Shown piece by piece: positions 53,297 through 61,905 of a stretch of DNA of 64,000 nt. Position 1 is the first letter of the stretch, and each line of letters opens with the position of its first letter. Source of the stretch: Microbacterium sp. T32 (GTDB lineage Bacteria; Actinomycetota; Actinomycetes; Actinomycetales; Microbacteriaceae); assembly GCF_001619615.1 (NCBI RefSeq), contig NZ_LQQP01000012.1, forward strand, positions 124,001 through 188,000. Reading direction: 5' to 3'. The position numbers and the translations under genes are program-made. The notes below the pieces were generated by a model. That model did no database searches and was not told where the DNA came from. It saw only the letters and a list, made by a program, of their open reading frames with translations.

Positions 53297-54976
53297 ATGA
53301 GCGACACCACGGACGACCGTCCCGAGGGTACCGAGCCCCGCCCCACCTCCGACGCGGCCGCGCAGGGCGCGGTCCCCACGTCGCCCGAGACCACCACGCC
53401 CGCCGCCGCACCGGCCGCGGACTCCACGCCGGCGGTGCCGCCGGTGCCGACCCGCTCGCCCGCCGACGCCGCCGCGGCGTGGCCGCCGCCCGCCGCCCCG
53501 CGGTCGCAGGGTGCCGCAGAGGCCAGTGCCCCGCAGGCCCCCGCCGCCGCGCAGGGCACCACGCCCGCGCCCCCGCAGCCCGCCGCGCCGCACTACGGCA
53601 CGCCGCAGCACCCGGCCCCGCCCGCCCAGGGATACGCCTCGGCTCCGAGCGGCGCCTCCGCCCCGACGGGGCAGGCGTTCGGCCCGGCGGCCGGCGGCAC
53701 GTACGGCACCCACCCGACGCTGACCCTCCCCGAGTCCGAGGCCACGAAGCCGCGGAAGAAGGGCTCGGGAACCAAGATCGCCGCCCTGCTCGTCGCGGCC
53801 GCGCTCGTCGGTGGCGGCGCGGGCCTCGGCGGAACCTACGCGGGTCTCGCCCTGTGGGGCGGTTCGACCGGTGCGACCGCCTCGGGCCCGACGGCGATCA
53901 CGGTCAACGACCCGGGCAACGTCAATGCCACGGCAGCCGTCGCGGCGAAGGTCGTCCCCAGCGTCGTCACCATCAGCGCGAGCGCCGGGTCCTCCGGTGG
54001 CACGGGCTCCGGCGTGATCCTGAGCGCCGACGGCTACGTCCTCACGAACACGCACGTGGTCACCCTCGACGGGCAGACCGGCGACGCGTCGCTGTCCGTC
54101 ACGACCTCCGACGGCCGCGTGTACAAGGCGAAGGTCGTCGGAACCGACCCGACCTACGACCTCGCGGTCATCAAGCTCGAGAACGCCTCGGGCCTCACGC
54201 CCATCGAGTGGGCGGACTCGTCGAAGCTCAACGTCGGTGACCCCACCGTCGCGATCGGCGCGCCTCTCGGCCTCCCGAACACCGTGACCACGGGCATCGT
54301 CAGCGCGCTCAACCGCTCGATCGAGGTCGCCTCGTCGGCCGCGCCGAGCGACGGCTCCGACTCGAGCCAGGGCGGAGGCAGCCAGGGCCGCCAGCAGGGC
54401 GGCCAGAGCCCGTTCTTCTTCGACTTCGGTCAGGGCCAGCAGGGCTCAGGCCAGGCGACCCAGACGATCAAGATCGCCGTCATCCAGACGGACGCCGCCA
54501 TCAACCCGGGCAACTCCGGTGGCGCACTGGTCGACGACGAGGGCAAGGTCATCGGCATCAACGTCGCCATCGCCAGCGCCGGTGGCTCGTCGTCGGGCGG
54601 CCAGTCGGGCAACATCGGCGTCGGCTTCTCGATCCCCTCCGACATCGCCCAGCGGGTGTCGAAGGAGATCATCGACAACGGAAGCGCCTCGCACGGACTG
54701 CTGGGCGCCAGCGTCCAGGATGCCGCCTCCGTCCAGGGCTCGACCACGACCGGCGCCTACGTCGCCGACGTGATCTCCGGGGGAGCGGCGCAGGCCGGCG
54801 GACTGCAGAAGGGTGACGTCATCACCGAGTTCAACGGCATCCCCGTCACGAACTCCGTGGACCTGACCGCTCAGGTGCGCGCGCTCGCCGCGGGCTCGCA
54901 GGCGAAGGTGACCTACCTGCGCGGCGGCAAGCAGAACACCGCCGAGGTGACGCTGGGGTCGATGGCCCAGAGCTGA
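53297..54976 (+). CDS. HtrA/DegP-like membrane-anchored serine protease with PDZ domain
   Basis: 559 residues. A cytosolic disordered Pro/Ala/Thr/Gln-rich arm covers 1-155, followed by one transmembrane helix (about 157-183), a trypsin-like protease domain and a PDZ domain (about 455-559). The triad is visible: His in LTNTHVVTLDG (about 253), Asp in TYDLAVIKL (about 289), Ser in NPGNSGGAL (about 406). A Gly/Gln/Ser insert (about 352-388) containing SPFFFDFGQGQQG interrupts the domain. ATG with AAAGAGGAG upstream. Likely envelope stress protease; in mycobacteria the homologue sits beside sigE and tatB, not here. Confidence 0.9.
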   Translation: MSDTTDDRPEGTEPRPTSDAAAQGAVPTSPETTTPAAAPAADSTPAVPPVPTRSPADAAAAWPPPAAPRSQGAAEASAPQAPAAAQGTTPAPPQPAAPHYGTPQHPAPPAQGYASAPSGASAPTGQAFGPAAGGTYGTHPTLTLPESEATKPRKKGSGTKIAALLVAAALVGGGAGLGGTYAGLALWGGSTGATASGPTAITVNDPGNVNATAAVAAKVVPSVVTISASAGSSGGTGSGVILSADGYVLTNTHVVTLDGQTGDASLSVTTSDGRVYKAKVVGTDPTYDLAVIKLENASGLTPIEWADSSKLNVGDPTVAIGAPLGLPNTVTTGIVSALNRSIEVASSAAPSDGSDSSQGGGSQGRQQGGQSPFFFDFGQGQQGSGQATQTIKIAVIQTDAAINPGNSGGALVDDEGKVIGINVAIASAGGSSSGGQSGNIGVGFSIPSDIAQRVSKEIIDNGSASHGLLGASVQDAASVQGSTTTGAYVADVISGGAAQAGGLQKGDVITEFNGIPVTNSVDLTAQVRALAAGSQAKVTYLRGGKQNTAEVTLGSMAQS

Positions 54977-54984
54977 CCTCCCCA

Positions 54985-55031
54985 CGAAACGATGCCGCCC
55001 CGCGAAATGTTCGCGGGGCGGCATCGTTTCG
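54985..55031. terminator. Bidirectional terminator with 21-bp perfect stem
   Basis: CGAAACGATGCCGCC... (54985-55005) is exactly complementary to 55011-55031 with a 5-nt AATGT loop, placed between the convergent HtrA and maltokinase genes. Confidence 0.9.
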
Positions 55032-55040
55032 GTCGTGCGC

Positions 55041-56375
55041 TCAGTCCTTCAGCGGGGCCAGTCGGCCGATCGCGGCGAGCGGGATGCCGATCCAGTCCGG
55101 CCGGTTGCGCGTCTCGTAGATCGCCTCGTAGACGGCCTTGTCGAGCTCGCAGGCCGCCAGGAGCGCGTCGGGAGCCGTCTGCTCGGGGCCGACGGTCTCG
55201 GCGTAGCCACGGACGAACGCCTGCTGCGCGGCGATGACCCACGCGCGGACGGCCGCACCGTCATCGTCGGCCACGGCGCCGGAGACGTAGTCGAACGACC
55301 GCAGCATGCCCGCGACGTCGCGCACGGCGAGATCGGGGCTGCGGCGCTCGGAGATCGGGCGCAGCGGTTCGCCCTCGAAGTCCAGCAGCACCCAGCCGTT
55401 CGAGGGCGTGTAGAGCACCTGACCGAGGTGCAGATCGCCGTGCACGCGCTGCAGCGGCGGCCACGGGGCGGCGGCGGCCTCGGCATACACCTCTTGGATG
55501 CGCTGGACGAACGGCGCGAGCGCCGGGACCTCGGCGACGGCGATCCCCAGGCGCCGGCTCCACGCGGCGGCCACGGCCGAGCGCACCCCGGCATCGGGGA
55601 CGACGGTCGGGAACGTCTGCGCGAGGGCGACGTGCATGCGGGCGACGCTCTCGCCGAGGGCCCGTGCGGGTTCGGAGAAGTCGTGGGCGGCGGTGGCGGC
55701 CTGCAGTGCGACGCGCCACGCATCCTCGACGCCTTCGAAGAACTCCTGCGCGAACGCCAACGAGCCGGTCACCGTCTCGCCCGACGCAGCGCTCCAGGTG
55801 CCGCGCACCTCGCCGATCGCCGCGGGTACGAACGTCGCGCCCTCGGCCGCCAGGGCGGACTGCAGCTCGACATCGGGGTTCACCCCGGCGTTGACCTGAC
55901 GGAAGAGCTTGCAGATCACCGGCTCCGCACCCTCGGGGCGGAAGATGATCGAGGTGTTCGACTGCTCGCCGCTGAGCACCCGCGCCGGGATCTCCGACGC
56001 GGCCGCCGCAGGCGCGGAGGACAGCGCGAGGCCTGCGAAGCCGCCCACCGTCTCGGAACCCGGGCCGCCGACCGACACCAGACGGAACAGGAGGTCGGTG
56101 AAGTCCGGGTCGGTGACGGCATCCGACCACACCAGACCGTCGCCCGCGGGGCCGATGAGACTGCCGGGGAGCACCGCGTCGGGTTCCCGTTGCGAGACCG
56201 GCACCTGGTACAGCGCGGCCGGGGTGACCGCGTCGTCGCGCACGAGCAGGACTCGGGTCCGGGGCGCGAGCAGTTGCCAATCGGCGACGAGGGTCAGACG
56301 CGGATCGCGGCCCTTCGTGCCATACCAGCGCTGTCGCGGCATCCACACGGTCAGGAGATCGAGGAGGTCACCCAT
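55041..56375 (-). CDS. mak: Maltokinase (GlgE-pathway type)
   Basis: 444 residues. The N-terminal cap with WMPRQRWYGTKGR (11-23) is typical of maltokinases. The C-lobe has VHGDLHLGQVLYTPSNGW (catalytic Asp near 312) and VLLDFEGEP (metal ligand). It phosphorylates maltose to maltose-1-phosphate using ATP, feeding GlgE alpha-glucan synthesis. It usually sits with or is fused to treS and near glgE/glgB; here none is adjacent. ATG at 56375. Cytosolic. Confidence 0.85.
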   Translation of the reverse strand: MGDLLDLLTVWMPRQRWYGTKGRDPRLTLVADWQLLAPRTRVLLVRDDAVTPAALYQVPVSQREPDAVLPGSLIGPAGDGLVWSDAVTDPDFTDLLFRLVSVGGPGSETVGGFAGLALSSAPAAAASEIPARVLSGEQSNTSIIFRPEGAEPVICKLFRQVNAGVNPDVELQSALAAEGATFVPAAIGEVRGTWSAASGETVTGSLAFAQEFFEGVEDAWRVALQAATAAHDFSEPARALGESVARMHVALAQTFPTVVPDAGVRSAVAAAWSRRLGIAVAEVPALAPFVQRIQEVYAEAAAAPWPPLQRVHGDLHLGQVLYTPSNGWVLLDFEGEPLRPISERRSPDLAVRDVAGMLRSFDYVSGAVADDDGAAVRAWVIAAQQAFVRGYAETVGPEQTAPDALLAACELDKAVYEAIYETRNRPDWIGIPLAAIGRLAPLKD

Positions 56376-56445
56376 GGGGCGAGGCTAACGCGATCACCCG
56401 CGGAGTGCGCGGGTCTTGCGCGGCCGCTTCTTCGATGAGAAGGCG

Positions 56446-57375
56446 TCAGGATGCCTCGGACTCGGGGTCCGCGTCGTCGCGGTCCTTTCGGCGGGGGAGC
56501 GCTTTGCGGGCGACGGACCCCGTGCGGCGGCCCGCCGCGCCGACGACGCCCGCGATGGCACCGCCGATGCGCTGGACGCCCCCGGCCGCGCGATGCTCGA
56601 GGCGCGAGGCTCCTTCGCGCGGCTCGACGTCCTTCGGCAGGATGAGCGGCGGCGGCCCGAACGCCCGTCGCGAGGTCACGAGCACCCGGCGACCGAGGAT
56701 GTTGTTCCCGGCTCCGCCGACGACCGCTCCGACGCCGAACGGCAGCGCCTTCCCGACCCAGGAAGCCCCACCGCGCGTGGCGAACTGGCGGACGAATGTC
56801 GTCTTGAGGCGATCGACGAGGGGACCGACCGCGGCGCGGGGGAGCGTCTTGGTGACGAGTTCGCCCCAGTAGCTCGACCGGCTGGCGCCGCGACCCGACG
56901 CCTGTGCCGCGAGCTGCGACACCAGGTCGATGCCCTCCTTGCCGAGCATGAGCGTCAGCACCAGCGCTCGTGCGCGGTCGGGGTCGTCGACCGAGACCCC
57001 GTGGACCTCGGCGACCGACTGCGCGTACAGCGCCGTCGCCTCCAGGAACCCGACCGTCTCGACCCCGCTCAGGGCGAGGGTGACGCCGGTGCCGATTCCC
57101 GGCACGACGGCGGTCGCGCCGACGGCGGCACCGCCGGTGGTGACGGCCGCGAGGTAGCGGCGCTCGAGGATCCGCAGGATCTCCTGCGGAGTGGCATCCG
57201 GATGCCGGAGACGGATGCTGCGCAAGTGGGCGAGCACCGCGGGCCGCTGCACGGACAGGACCCGGTCGAGCATGCGGATCGTCCGCGGATGCTCCTCGGA
57301 CCCCGCCGGCGGCAGACCGCCCGTCCAGGGCGCGTCGTCGGGCAGGGAGTGGATGCGGTGCACCTTCTCGGCCAT
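56446..57375 (-). CDS. EcsC-like protein
   Basis: 309 residues. The N-terminal EKVHRIHSLPDDAPW and central glycine-rich segment VTTGGAAVGATAVVPGIGTGVTLAL (read in parts), followed by FLEATALYAQSVAEVHG and the C-terminal PFGVGAVVGGAGN, match the EcsC family. It is probably membrane-associated through the glycine-rich hydrophobic helices. Basic Arg/Lys-rich tail. Function unknown. ATG at 57375 is chosen, with AGGATGGGG upstream; an ATG 9 nt earlier is possible. A 971-residue open frame here is a shadow. Divergent from the ABC ATPase. Confidence 0.78.
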   Translation of the reverse strand: MAEKVHRIHSLPDDAPWTGGLPPAGSEEHPRTIRMLDRVLSVQRPAVLAHLRSIRLRHPDATPQEILRILERRYLAAVTTGGAAVGATAVVPGIGTGVTLALSGVETVGFLEATALYAQSVAEVHGVSVDDPDRARALVLTLMLGKEGIDLVSQLAAQASGRGASRSSYWGELVTKTLPRAAVGPLVDRLKTTFVRQFATRGGASWVGKALPFGVGAVVGGAGNNILGRRVLVTSRRAFGPPPLILPKDVEPREGASRLEHRAAGGVQRIGGAIAGVVGAAGRRTGSVARKALPRRKDRDDADPESEAS

Positions 57376-57477
57376 GTTCCCCATCCTGCCAAGCGTCTTC
57401 GCCGACCGCGGGGCCTTGACGCGCCGCAACGGGGTGACTCCCCGTGTCGACCCCCGGTCGGTGTCGGAGGGGCTTGA

Positions 57478-57489
57478 TAGCGTGGAGTG
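57478..57489 (+). promoter_or_regulatory. Leaderless-type -10 box of the ABC ATPase gene
   Basis: TAGCGT (57478-57483) lies 6 nt before the ATG at 57490, favouring it over the GTG at 57487. Confidence 0.55.
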
Positions 57490-59376
57490 ATGACAGCGTC
57501 GCTGCCGCAGCCCCCCGATTCTCCCTCCTCCGGCTCGGAGGACGATGCGACGAGCGTCGACGCCTCCCCCTCGACTCCGCCCCGCCCGAAGGCGCCCCGG
57601 CGGCCCACCTCCCGCGCCCCGAAGGCGGACGCCGCCGCGCCCGGCGACACGCCCGACGTCGAGAAGCCGACCCCGCGCGCGTCGTCGGCGCGGAACGCGG
57701 CCACGACCCCCGCTCCGCGCACCCCGCGCACCCCGGCGGCCGAGAAGCCCGCGACTCCGCGGACTGCCGCTGCGAAGAAGCCCGCGACCCCCCGGACGTC
57801 CGCGGCCACCCCGCGCACGCCGGCGGCGAAGAAGCCCGCGACCCCGCGCACGCCGGCGGCGAAGAAGCCGGCAACGCCGCGGACCACCGCCGCGAAGAAG
57901 CCCGCGACTCCGCGGACGCCCGCGGCGAAGAAGCCCGCGACTCCACGCGCGTCCGCGGCGGAGAGCCGCGTCGATACGACGGACGTCCCCGTGGTCGGCG
58001 CGCCCATCGGCGAGCCGGGTCCGCCCCCGCCGCTGCCCGCCGACCTGATCGTGCCGCCGCGTCCCCCGCTTCCGTCTACGGTCGAGACGGAGGCTCCGGC
58101 CGGTGACCCGACCCCGGCGGATGTTGCGGTCGAGGAGCCGCCGGTCGCAGAAGACGCAGGACCGGACGAGCGGCCCGCATCCGCTGCTCCCCAGGAACGG
58201 CCGAGTGCGGAGCCCGCGGATGCGGTGCCTCCCGCCGACACGGTGACGCCGGAGCCGGAGCCGAAACCTGGCGCTGAACCGGAGCCCGAGGCTGGCGCTG
58301 GACCGGAGCCCGACGCCGGCGCTGAACCGGAGCCCGAGCCGGAGCCCGAAGCCGGCGCGGAGCCCGGGACGCGTGGTGCGGACGAGCCCAGTGTCGAGGA
58401 GATCACGGAGCCCGCCGGCGAAGGGACTGAGGCCCCGGCCCCGGCGGGAGAATCGGCCGACGACGCGACGACCCACGGGCCGCTCGCCGATTTGCTCGGG
58501 GCGGACGAGGCGTCGACCGATGAAACGGATGCCGAGCACCCGGCGATCGCCGAAGACCCGACGCCCGCGGACGTCGTGGTTGAGGAGCCCGACGCGGTCG
58601 AGGCGGACGCGTCCGCCGTGCCCGCGCTCAAGGTGCGCAACGTCACGAAGACCTTCGGCGACGTGCGCGCCGTCGACGGCGTCGACCTGACGGTCCCGGC
58701 AGGCTCGTTCTACGGTCTCGTCGGACCCAATGGCGCGGGCAAGACCACCACCCTCTCGATCATCGCGGGGCTGCTCCGCTCCGACGGGGGCACGGTCGAG
58801 ATCAACGGTGTCGACGCGAAACGGCAGGCGCGCGCGGCGAAGAAGCTGATCGGTGTGCTGCCCGACCGTCTGCGGACGTTCGACCGGCTCACCGGTCGAC
58901 AGCTCCTGCACTACTACGGCGCGCTGCGCGGACTGCCGTCGCCGGTGGTCGAAAGCCGTGCCGCGGACCTCGCGCGGGCGTTCGACCTCGTCGAGGCGCT
59001 CGGCCGCCCGGTCTCCGACTACTCCGCGGGTATGACGAAGAAGGTGATGCTGGCGGGGGCCATGATCCACTCGCCCCGTCTCCTCGTGCTCGACGAGCCG
59101 TTCGAGGCGGTCGATCCGGTCTCCAGCGGCGTGATCCTCGACATCCTCCGCGCGTACGTCGACCACGGCGGGACCGTGATCCTGTCGAGTCACGGCATGG
59201 AGCTCGTGGAGCGGGTGTGTTCGCGGGTCGCCGTGATCGTGTCCGGCCAGGTCCTGGCCGAGGGCACCGTCGACGAGGTGCGCGGGGAATCGACGCTGGA
59301 GGAGCGGTTCCTCGAGCTGTCCGGTGGCCTGGGCGACGTGGAGGGACTCGAGTGGTTGCACACGTTCTCCGCCTGA
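57490..59376 (+). CDS. ABC transporter ATPase with long repetitive Ala-Lys-Pro-Thr N-terminal extension
   Basis: 628 residues. About residues 1-375 are disordered: at 70-157 tandem repeats of AAKKPATPRTP/S (at least seven units), then Pro/Ala- and Glu/Pro-rich stretches such as PEPEPKPGAEPEPEAG. The ABC domain (about 378-628) has Walker A GPNGAGKTT (about 413-421), Q-loop region LPDRLRTF, signature DYSAGMTKKV, Walker B LLVLDEPFEAVD and the His switch ILSSHGME. It is the nucleotide-binding subunit for the permease downstream. The basic repeats resemble histone-H1-like tails and might bind nucleic acid or wall polymers; this is speculative. Confidence 0.85.
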   Translation: MTASLPQPPDSPSSGSEDDATSVDASPSTPPRPKAPRRPTSRAPKADAAAPGDTPDVEKPTPRASSARNAATTPAPRTPRTPAAEKPATPRTAAAKKPATPRTSAATPRTPAAKKPATPRTPAAKKPATPRTTAAKKPATPRTPAAKKPATPRASAAESRVDTTDVPVVGAPIGEPGPPPPLPADLIVPPRPPLPSTVETEAPAGDPTPADVAVEEPPVAEDAGPDERPASAAPQERPSAEPADAVPPADTVTPEPEPKPGAEPEPEAGAGPEPDAGAEPEPEPEPEAGAEPGTRGADEPSVEEITEPAGEGTEAPAPAGESADDATTHGPLADLLGADEASTDETDAEHPAIAEDPTPADVVVEEPDAVEADASAVPALKVRNVTKTFGDVRAVDGVDLTVPAGSFYGLVGPNGAGKTTTLSIIAGLLRSDGGTVEINGVDAKRQARAAKKLIGVLPDRLRTFDRLTGRQLLHYYGALRGLPSPVVESRAADLARAFDLVEALGRPVSDYSAGMTKKVMLAGAMIHSPRLLVLDEPFEAVDPVSSGVILDILRAYVDHGGTVILSSHGMELVERVCSRVAVIVSGQVLAEGTVDEVRGESTLEERFLELSGGLGDVEGLEWLHTFSA

Positions 59377-60914
59377 GGCTCGCGATGATGCTCGGCGCCC
59401 TGCGGGGCGACCGGGATCACGTGCTTCGCCGGGCCGTCGGGCTGTTCGTCCTCGTCGCGGGCACCGTCTTCGCCGCGATCAACGTCGTGGCCCTCGCCGA
59501 CTCCGACCGTCTGACGACCTCGGTGGTCACGGTGCTCGCCGGGTCCGCGGTGACGCTGGGCTTCGCCATCGCGCCGCCCCTCACGGCATCCGTCGATCCT
59601 CTCGACCCGCGTCGCTTCGCGGTCGTCGGCCCCGAACCGCGGCCGCTCGCGGCGATGCTGCTGCTGGCGGGTCTGGTCAGCGTGCCGGTGCTCGTGGTCA
59701 TCGTGCTCGCGATCAGCCTCGCCACGGCGTGGTCGGTGCACGGCGCTGCGCCGGCCGCGAGTGTCCTGTCGATCGTTCTCGCGGTCGTCACGTGCGTGCT
59801 CCTGGCGAGGGTGAGCATGGCCCTCGGCGCGCTCGTGCGGCGTCCCCGGCAATCGCGCGAACTCTTCGGCGTGTACATCGTCGCGGTGCTCGTCGTCGTG
59901 GTGCCGGTCGGCATCTTCCTGGGTTCCCTGGAGTGGCGCGGAGCGGTGCCGTCGCAGCTCGAGGTCGCCGCGGAGGTGCTCGCCTGGACGCCCATCGGCG
60001 CGGCCTGGGGCATCGCCCTCGCGCCGTCTGCGGGCGCAGCGGTCGGAAGCGTCATCGTCGCGCTGGCGACGGTCGCGCTCCTCACGGCCGCGTGGTTCGT
60101 CCTCGTCCGGGTGCTGCTGACCACGACGCCGCGACCCGCGACCGTCCGCGAACGCGCGGGTCTCGGATGGTTCGCGCTGCTCCCCGGTACGCCGGGCGGT
60201 GCCGTCGCCGCGCGCAGCCTGTCGTACTGGCTGCGCGACCGCCGCTACATCGTCAATGTCGTGGTGGTGCCGATCGCGGCGGTGCTCTCCACGCTGCCGC
60301 TCGTGGTCGCCGGCGTCCCGATCGAACTGGCCGTCCTCCTGCCGGCGCCGATCATCGCCCTCTTCCTCGGATGGATGCCGCACAACGACCTGGCCTATGA
60401 CTCGACGGCGCTGTGGATGCACATCGCGAGCGGCGTGCGCGGCCTGCCCGACCGCCTGGGCCGACTCGTCCCCGTCGTGTTGATCGCGCTGCCGCTGCTC
60501 GCGATCGCCATCCCGCTCGCGATCGCCGTGCACGGCCGATGGGCTTTCGCTCCCGCGCTCGTCGGAGTCTGCGCCGCGCTGTTCCTCTCGGGTTTGGGGC
60601 TGTCGAGCATCGCCTCGGTCGCCGCGCCGTACGCCGTTTCCCGTCCCGGAGACAGCCCGTTCCAACAGCCGCAGCGCACGGGGTCGGGCGGTGTCATGGC
60701 TCAGGGCCTGGTCATGCTCGGCGCCCTTCTCGCCGCGGCGCCCGCGATCTGGCTCGCCCTGCAGGCCGTGGCATCCGACACCGTCGACGCGCTCCCGGCG
60801 CTGTGGGTCGGGATCGGGGTGGGCGTCGCGGTCTTCGCGTTCGGGATCGCGATCGGGTCCGCGGTGTTCGAGCGTCGCAGCACACGTCTGATGGAGTTCG
60901 CCGAAGCGACCTGA
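59352..60914 (+). CDS. ABC transporter permease
   Basis: A 520-residue polytopic membrane protein with about 10-12 hydrophobic segments (AVGLFVLVAGTVFAAINVVAL, LVSVPVLVVIVLAISLATAW, others) and a conserved central SYWLRDRRYIVNVVVVPIAAVL. GTG at 59352 is preferred over ATG 59385/59388. A perfect GGAGGG ends 6 nt upstream, and the gained VAHVLRLRLAMM is an amphipathic lead seen in this family. It overlaps the ATPase gene by 25 bp, so the two are coupled. Substrate unknown. Confidence 0.82.
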   Translation: MVAHVLRLRLAMMLGALRGDRDHVLRRAVGLFVLVAGTVFAAINVVALADSDRLTTSVVTVLAGSAVTLGFAIAPPLTASVDPLDPRRFAVVGPEPRPLAAMLLLAGLVSVPVLVVIVLAISLATAWSVHGAAPAASVLSIVLAVVTCVLLARVSMALGALVRRPRQSRELFGVYIVAVLVVVVPVGIFLGSLEWRGAVPSQLEVAAEVLAWTPIGAAWGIALAPSAGAAVGSVIVALATVALLTAAWFVLVRVLLTTTPRPATVRERAGLGWFALLPGTPGGAVAARSLSYWLRDRRYIVNVVVVPIAAVLSTLPLVVAGVPIELAVLLPAPIIALFLGWMPHNDLAYDSTALWMHIASGVRGLPDRLGRLVPVVLIALPLLAIAIPLAIAVHGRWAFAPALVGVCAALFLSGLGLSSIASVAAPYAVSRPGDSPFQQPQRTGSGGVMAQGLVMLGALLAAAPAIWLALQAVASDTVDALPALWVGIGVGVAVFAFGIAIGSAVFERRSTRLMEFAEAT

Positions 60915-60964
60915 CCGGGGCCACTGCGTTCTCGCGGAACCGTCCCCGCCGTGCGGTCCCCGGC

Positions 60965-60978
60965 TACACTGGCAGACC
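60965..60978 (+). promoter_or_regulatory. Leaderless-type -10 box of the DUF3039 gene
   Basis: TACACT (60965-60970) with an 8-nt spacer before the ATG at 60979. Confidence 0.45.
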
Positions 60979-61245
60979 ATGAGCACGCCTCTCGACCGAC
61001 CGGACAGCGGGGGTCTCGCGACCCTCGATCGCGAGCTCGAGGAGCTCATCCGCGAGGAGAACATCGAGCCGGGCGACCACGAGCGGTTCTCGCACTACGT
61101 GAAGAAGGACAAGATCCTCGAGTCCGCGCTGACGGGTAAGCCGGTCCGCGCGCTGTGCGGCAAGAAATGGACGCCGGGTCGCGACCCCGAGAAGTTCCCC
61201 GTGTGCCCGCAGTGCAAAGAGATCTACGAATCGCTGAACAGCTGA
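60979..61245 (+). CDS. DUF3039 protein (88 aa)
   Basis: A short conserved actinobacterial protein with EELIREENIEPGDHERFSHY, the block VRALCGKKWTPGRDP and a terminal CPQCKEIYE. The three cysteines in C...CPxC form, plus a nearby His (HYVKK), suggest a small zinc site. Function unknown. Convergent with the secreted protein. Confidence 0.85.
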   Translation: MSTPLDRPDSGGLATLDRELEELIREENIEPGDHERFSHYVKKDKILESALTGKPVRALCGKKWTPGRDPEKFPVCPQCKEIYESLNS

Positions 61246-61249
61246 ACGC

Positions 61250-61753
61250 TCATGTCACGGTGACCGATGTCGTCTTCGACGTCGATCCGTCGCTGCCGTA
61301 CAGCGTCATCGTGATGGTGTAGGTGCCGACGGGGATCGGGAACCCGGTCTCGCTCGGGTACCAGCGGACATCCTGCGCGTAGCCGCCGATCGCGATGCTC
61401 AGCGTACCCGACAGTGCGCTCGGGCCCAGCGGACCCGACACCGAGACGACGTAGGGGAGCACCGCAACGCTGGGGTCGGGCGTCGGCCACCAGACGACGT
61501 TCTGGTCATAGAGGGCGGTGACGTAGACGACGAGCGGGCCGCGATTCGTCTGAGTGGAGGGGTCGTACTGTCGCCTGTTCTCGACGGCGAAGTCGGGACC
61601 GATGCGGAGCTTCGAGATCGGGACGCTCCCGCCGGATTGCGCCGCGGCAGGGACGAAGGTCGAGGCGATGACCGGGGCGACCCAGGCCGCCGTCGAGATG
61701 AGCGCGCGGCGGGTGGGATCGGCGGGTCGGCCGTGCCGGGCAGCGGCGGTCAT
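61250..61753 (-). CDS. Secreted protein with Tat-like signal peptide, unknown function
   Basis: 167 residues. The N-terminus has TRRALISTAAWVAPVIAS and then AAAQS, a twin-arginine-like signal with a signal peptidase I type site near residue 40. The mature part is beta-rich (VVYVTALYDQNVVWWP, LPYVVSVSGPLGP, GTYTITMTLYGSDGSTSKT), suggesting an Ig-like or jelly-roll surface domain. No family recognised. Could depend on the Tat system whose TatB is at 6.5 kb. Stops 5 bp from convergent DUF3039. Confidence 0.7.
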   Translation of the reverse strand: MTAAARHGRPADPTRRALISTAAWVAPVIASTFVPAAAQSGGSVPISKLRIGPDFAVENRRQYDPSTQTNRGPLVVYVTALYDQNVVWWPTPDPSVAVLPYVVSVSGPLGPSALSGTLSIAIGGYAQDVRWYPSETGFPIPVGTYTITMTLYGSDGSTSKTTSVTVT

Positions 61754-61905
61754 GGTGCTCTCCGTTCGGTGCTCGCCCGCGGGCGGATCGGGGAGACGCG
61801 ATCCGGCCGCGAGACTTTCACGCTAAGCAACGCCGACATGCGCACGGTCCGCCTGGCGCCCGACCTCGCCCGAACCGAGCGCGGCTTCACCCGGGCGCGA
61901 AGGAT

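Noticed and set aside
56446..59361. 971-codon minus-strand open frame spanning the ABC ATPase
   Set aside because: Only its last 309 codons (EcsC-like) look real. The rest is antisense to the repeat-rich ABC gene.
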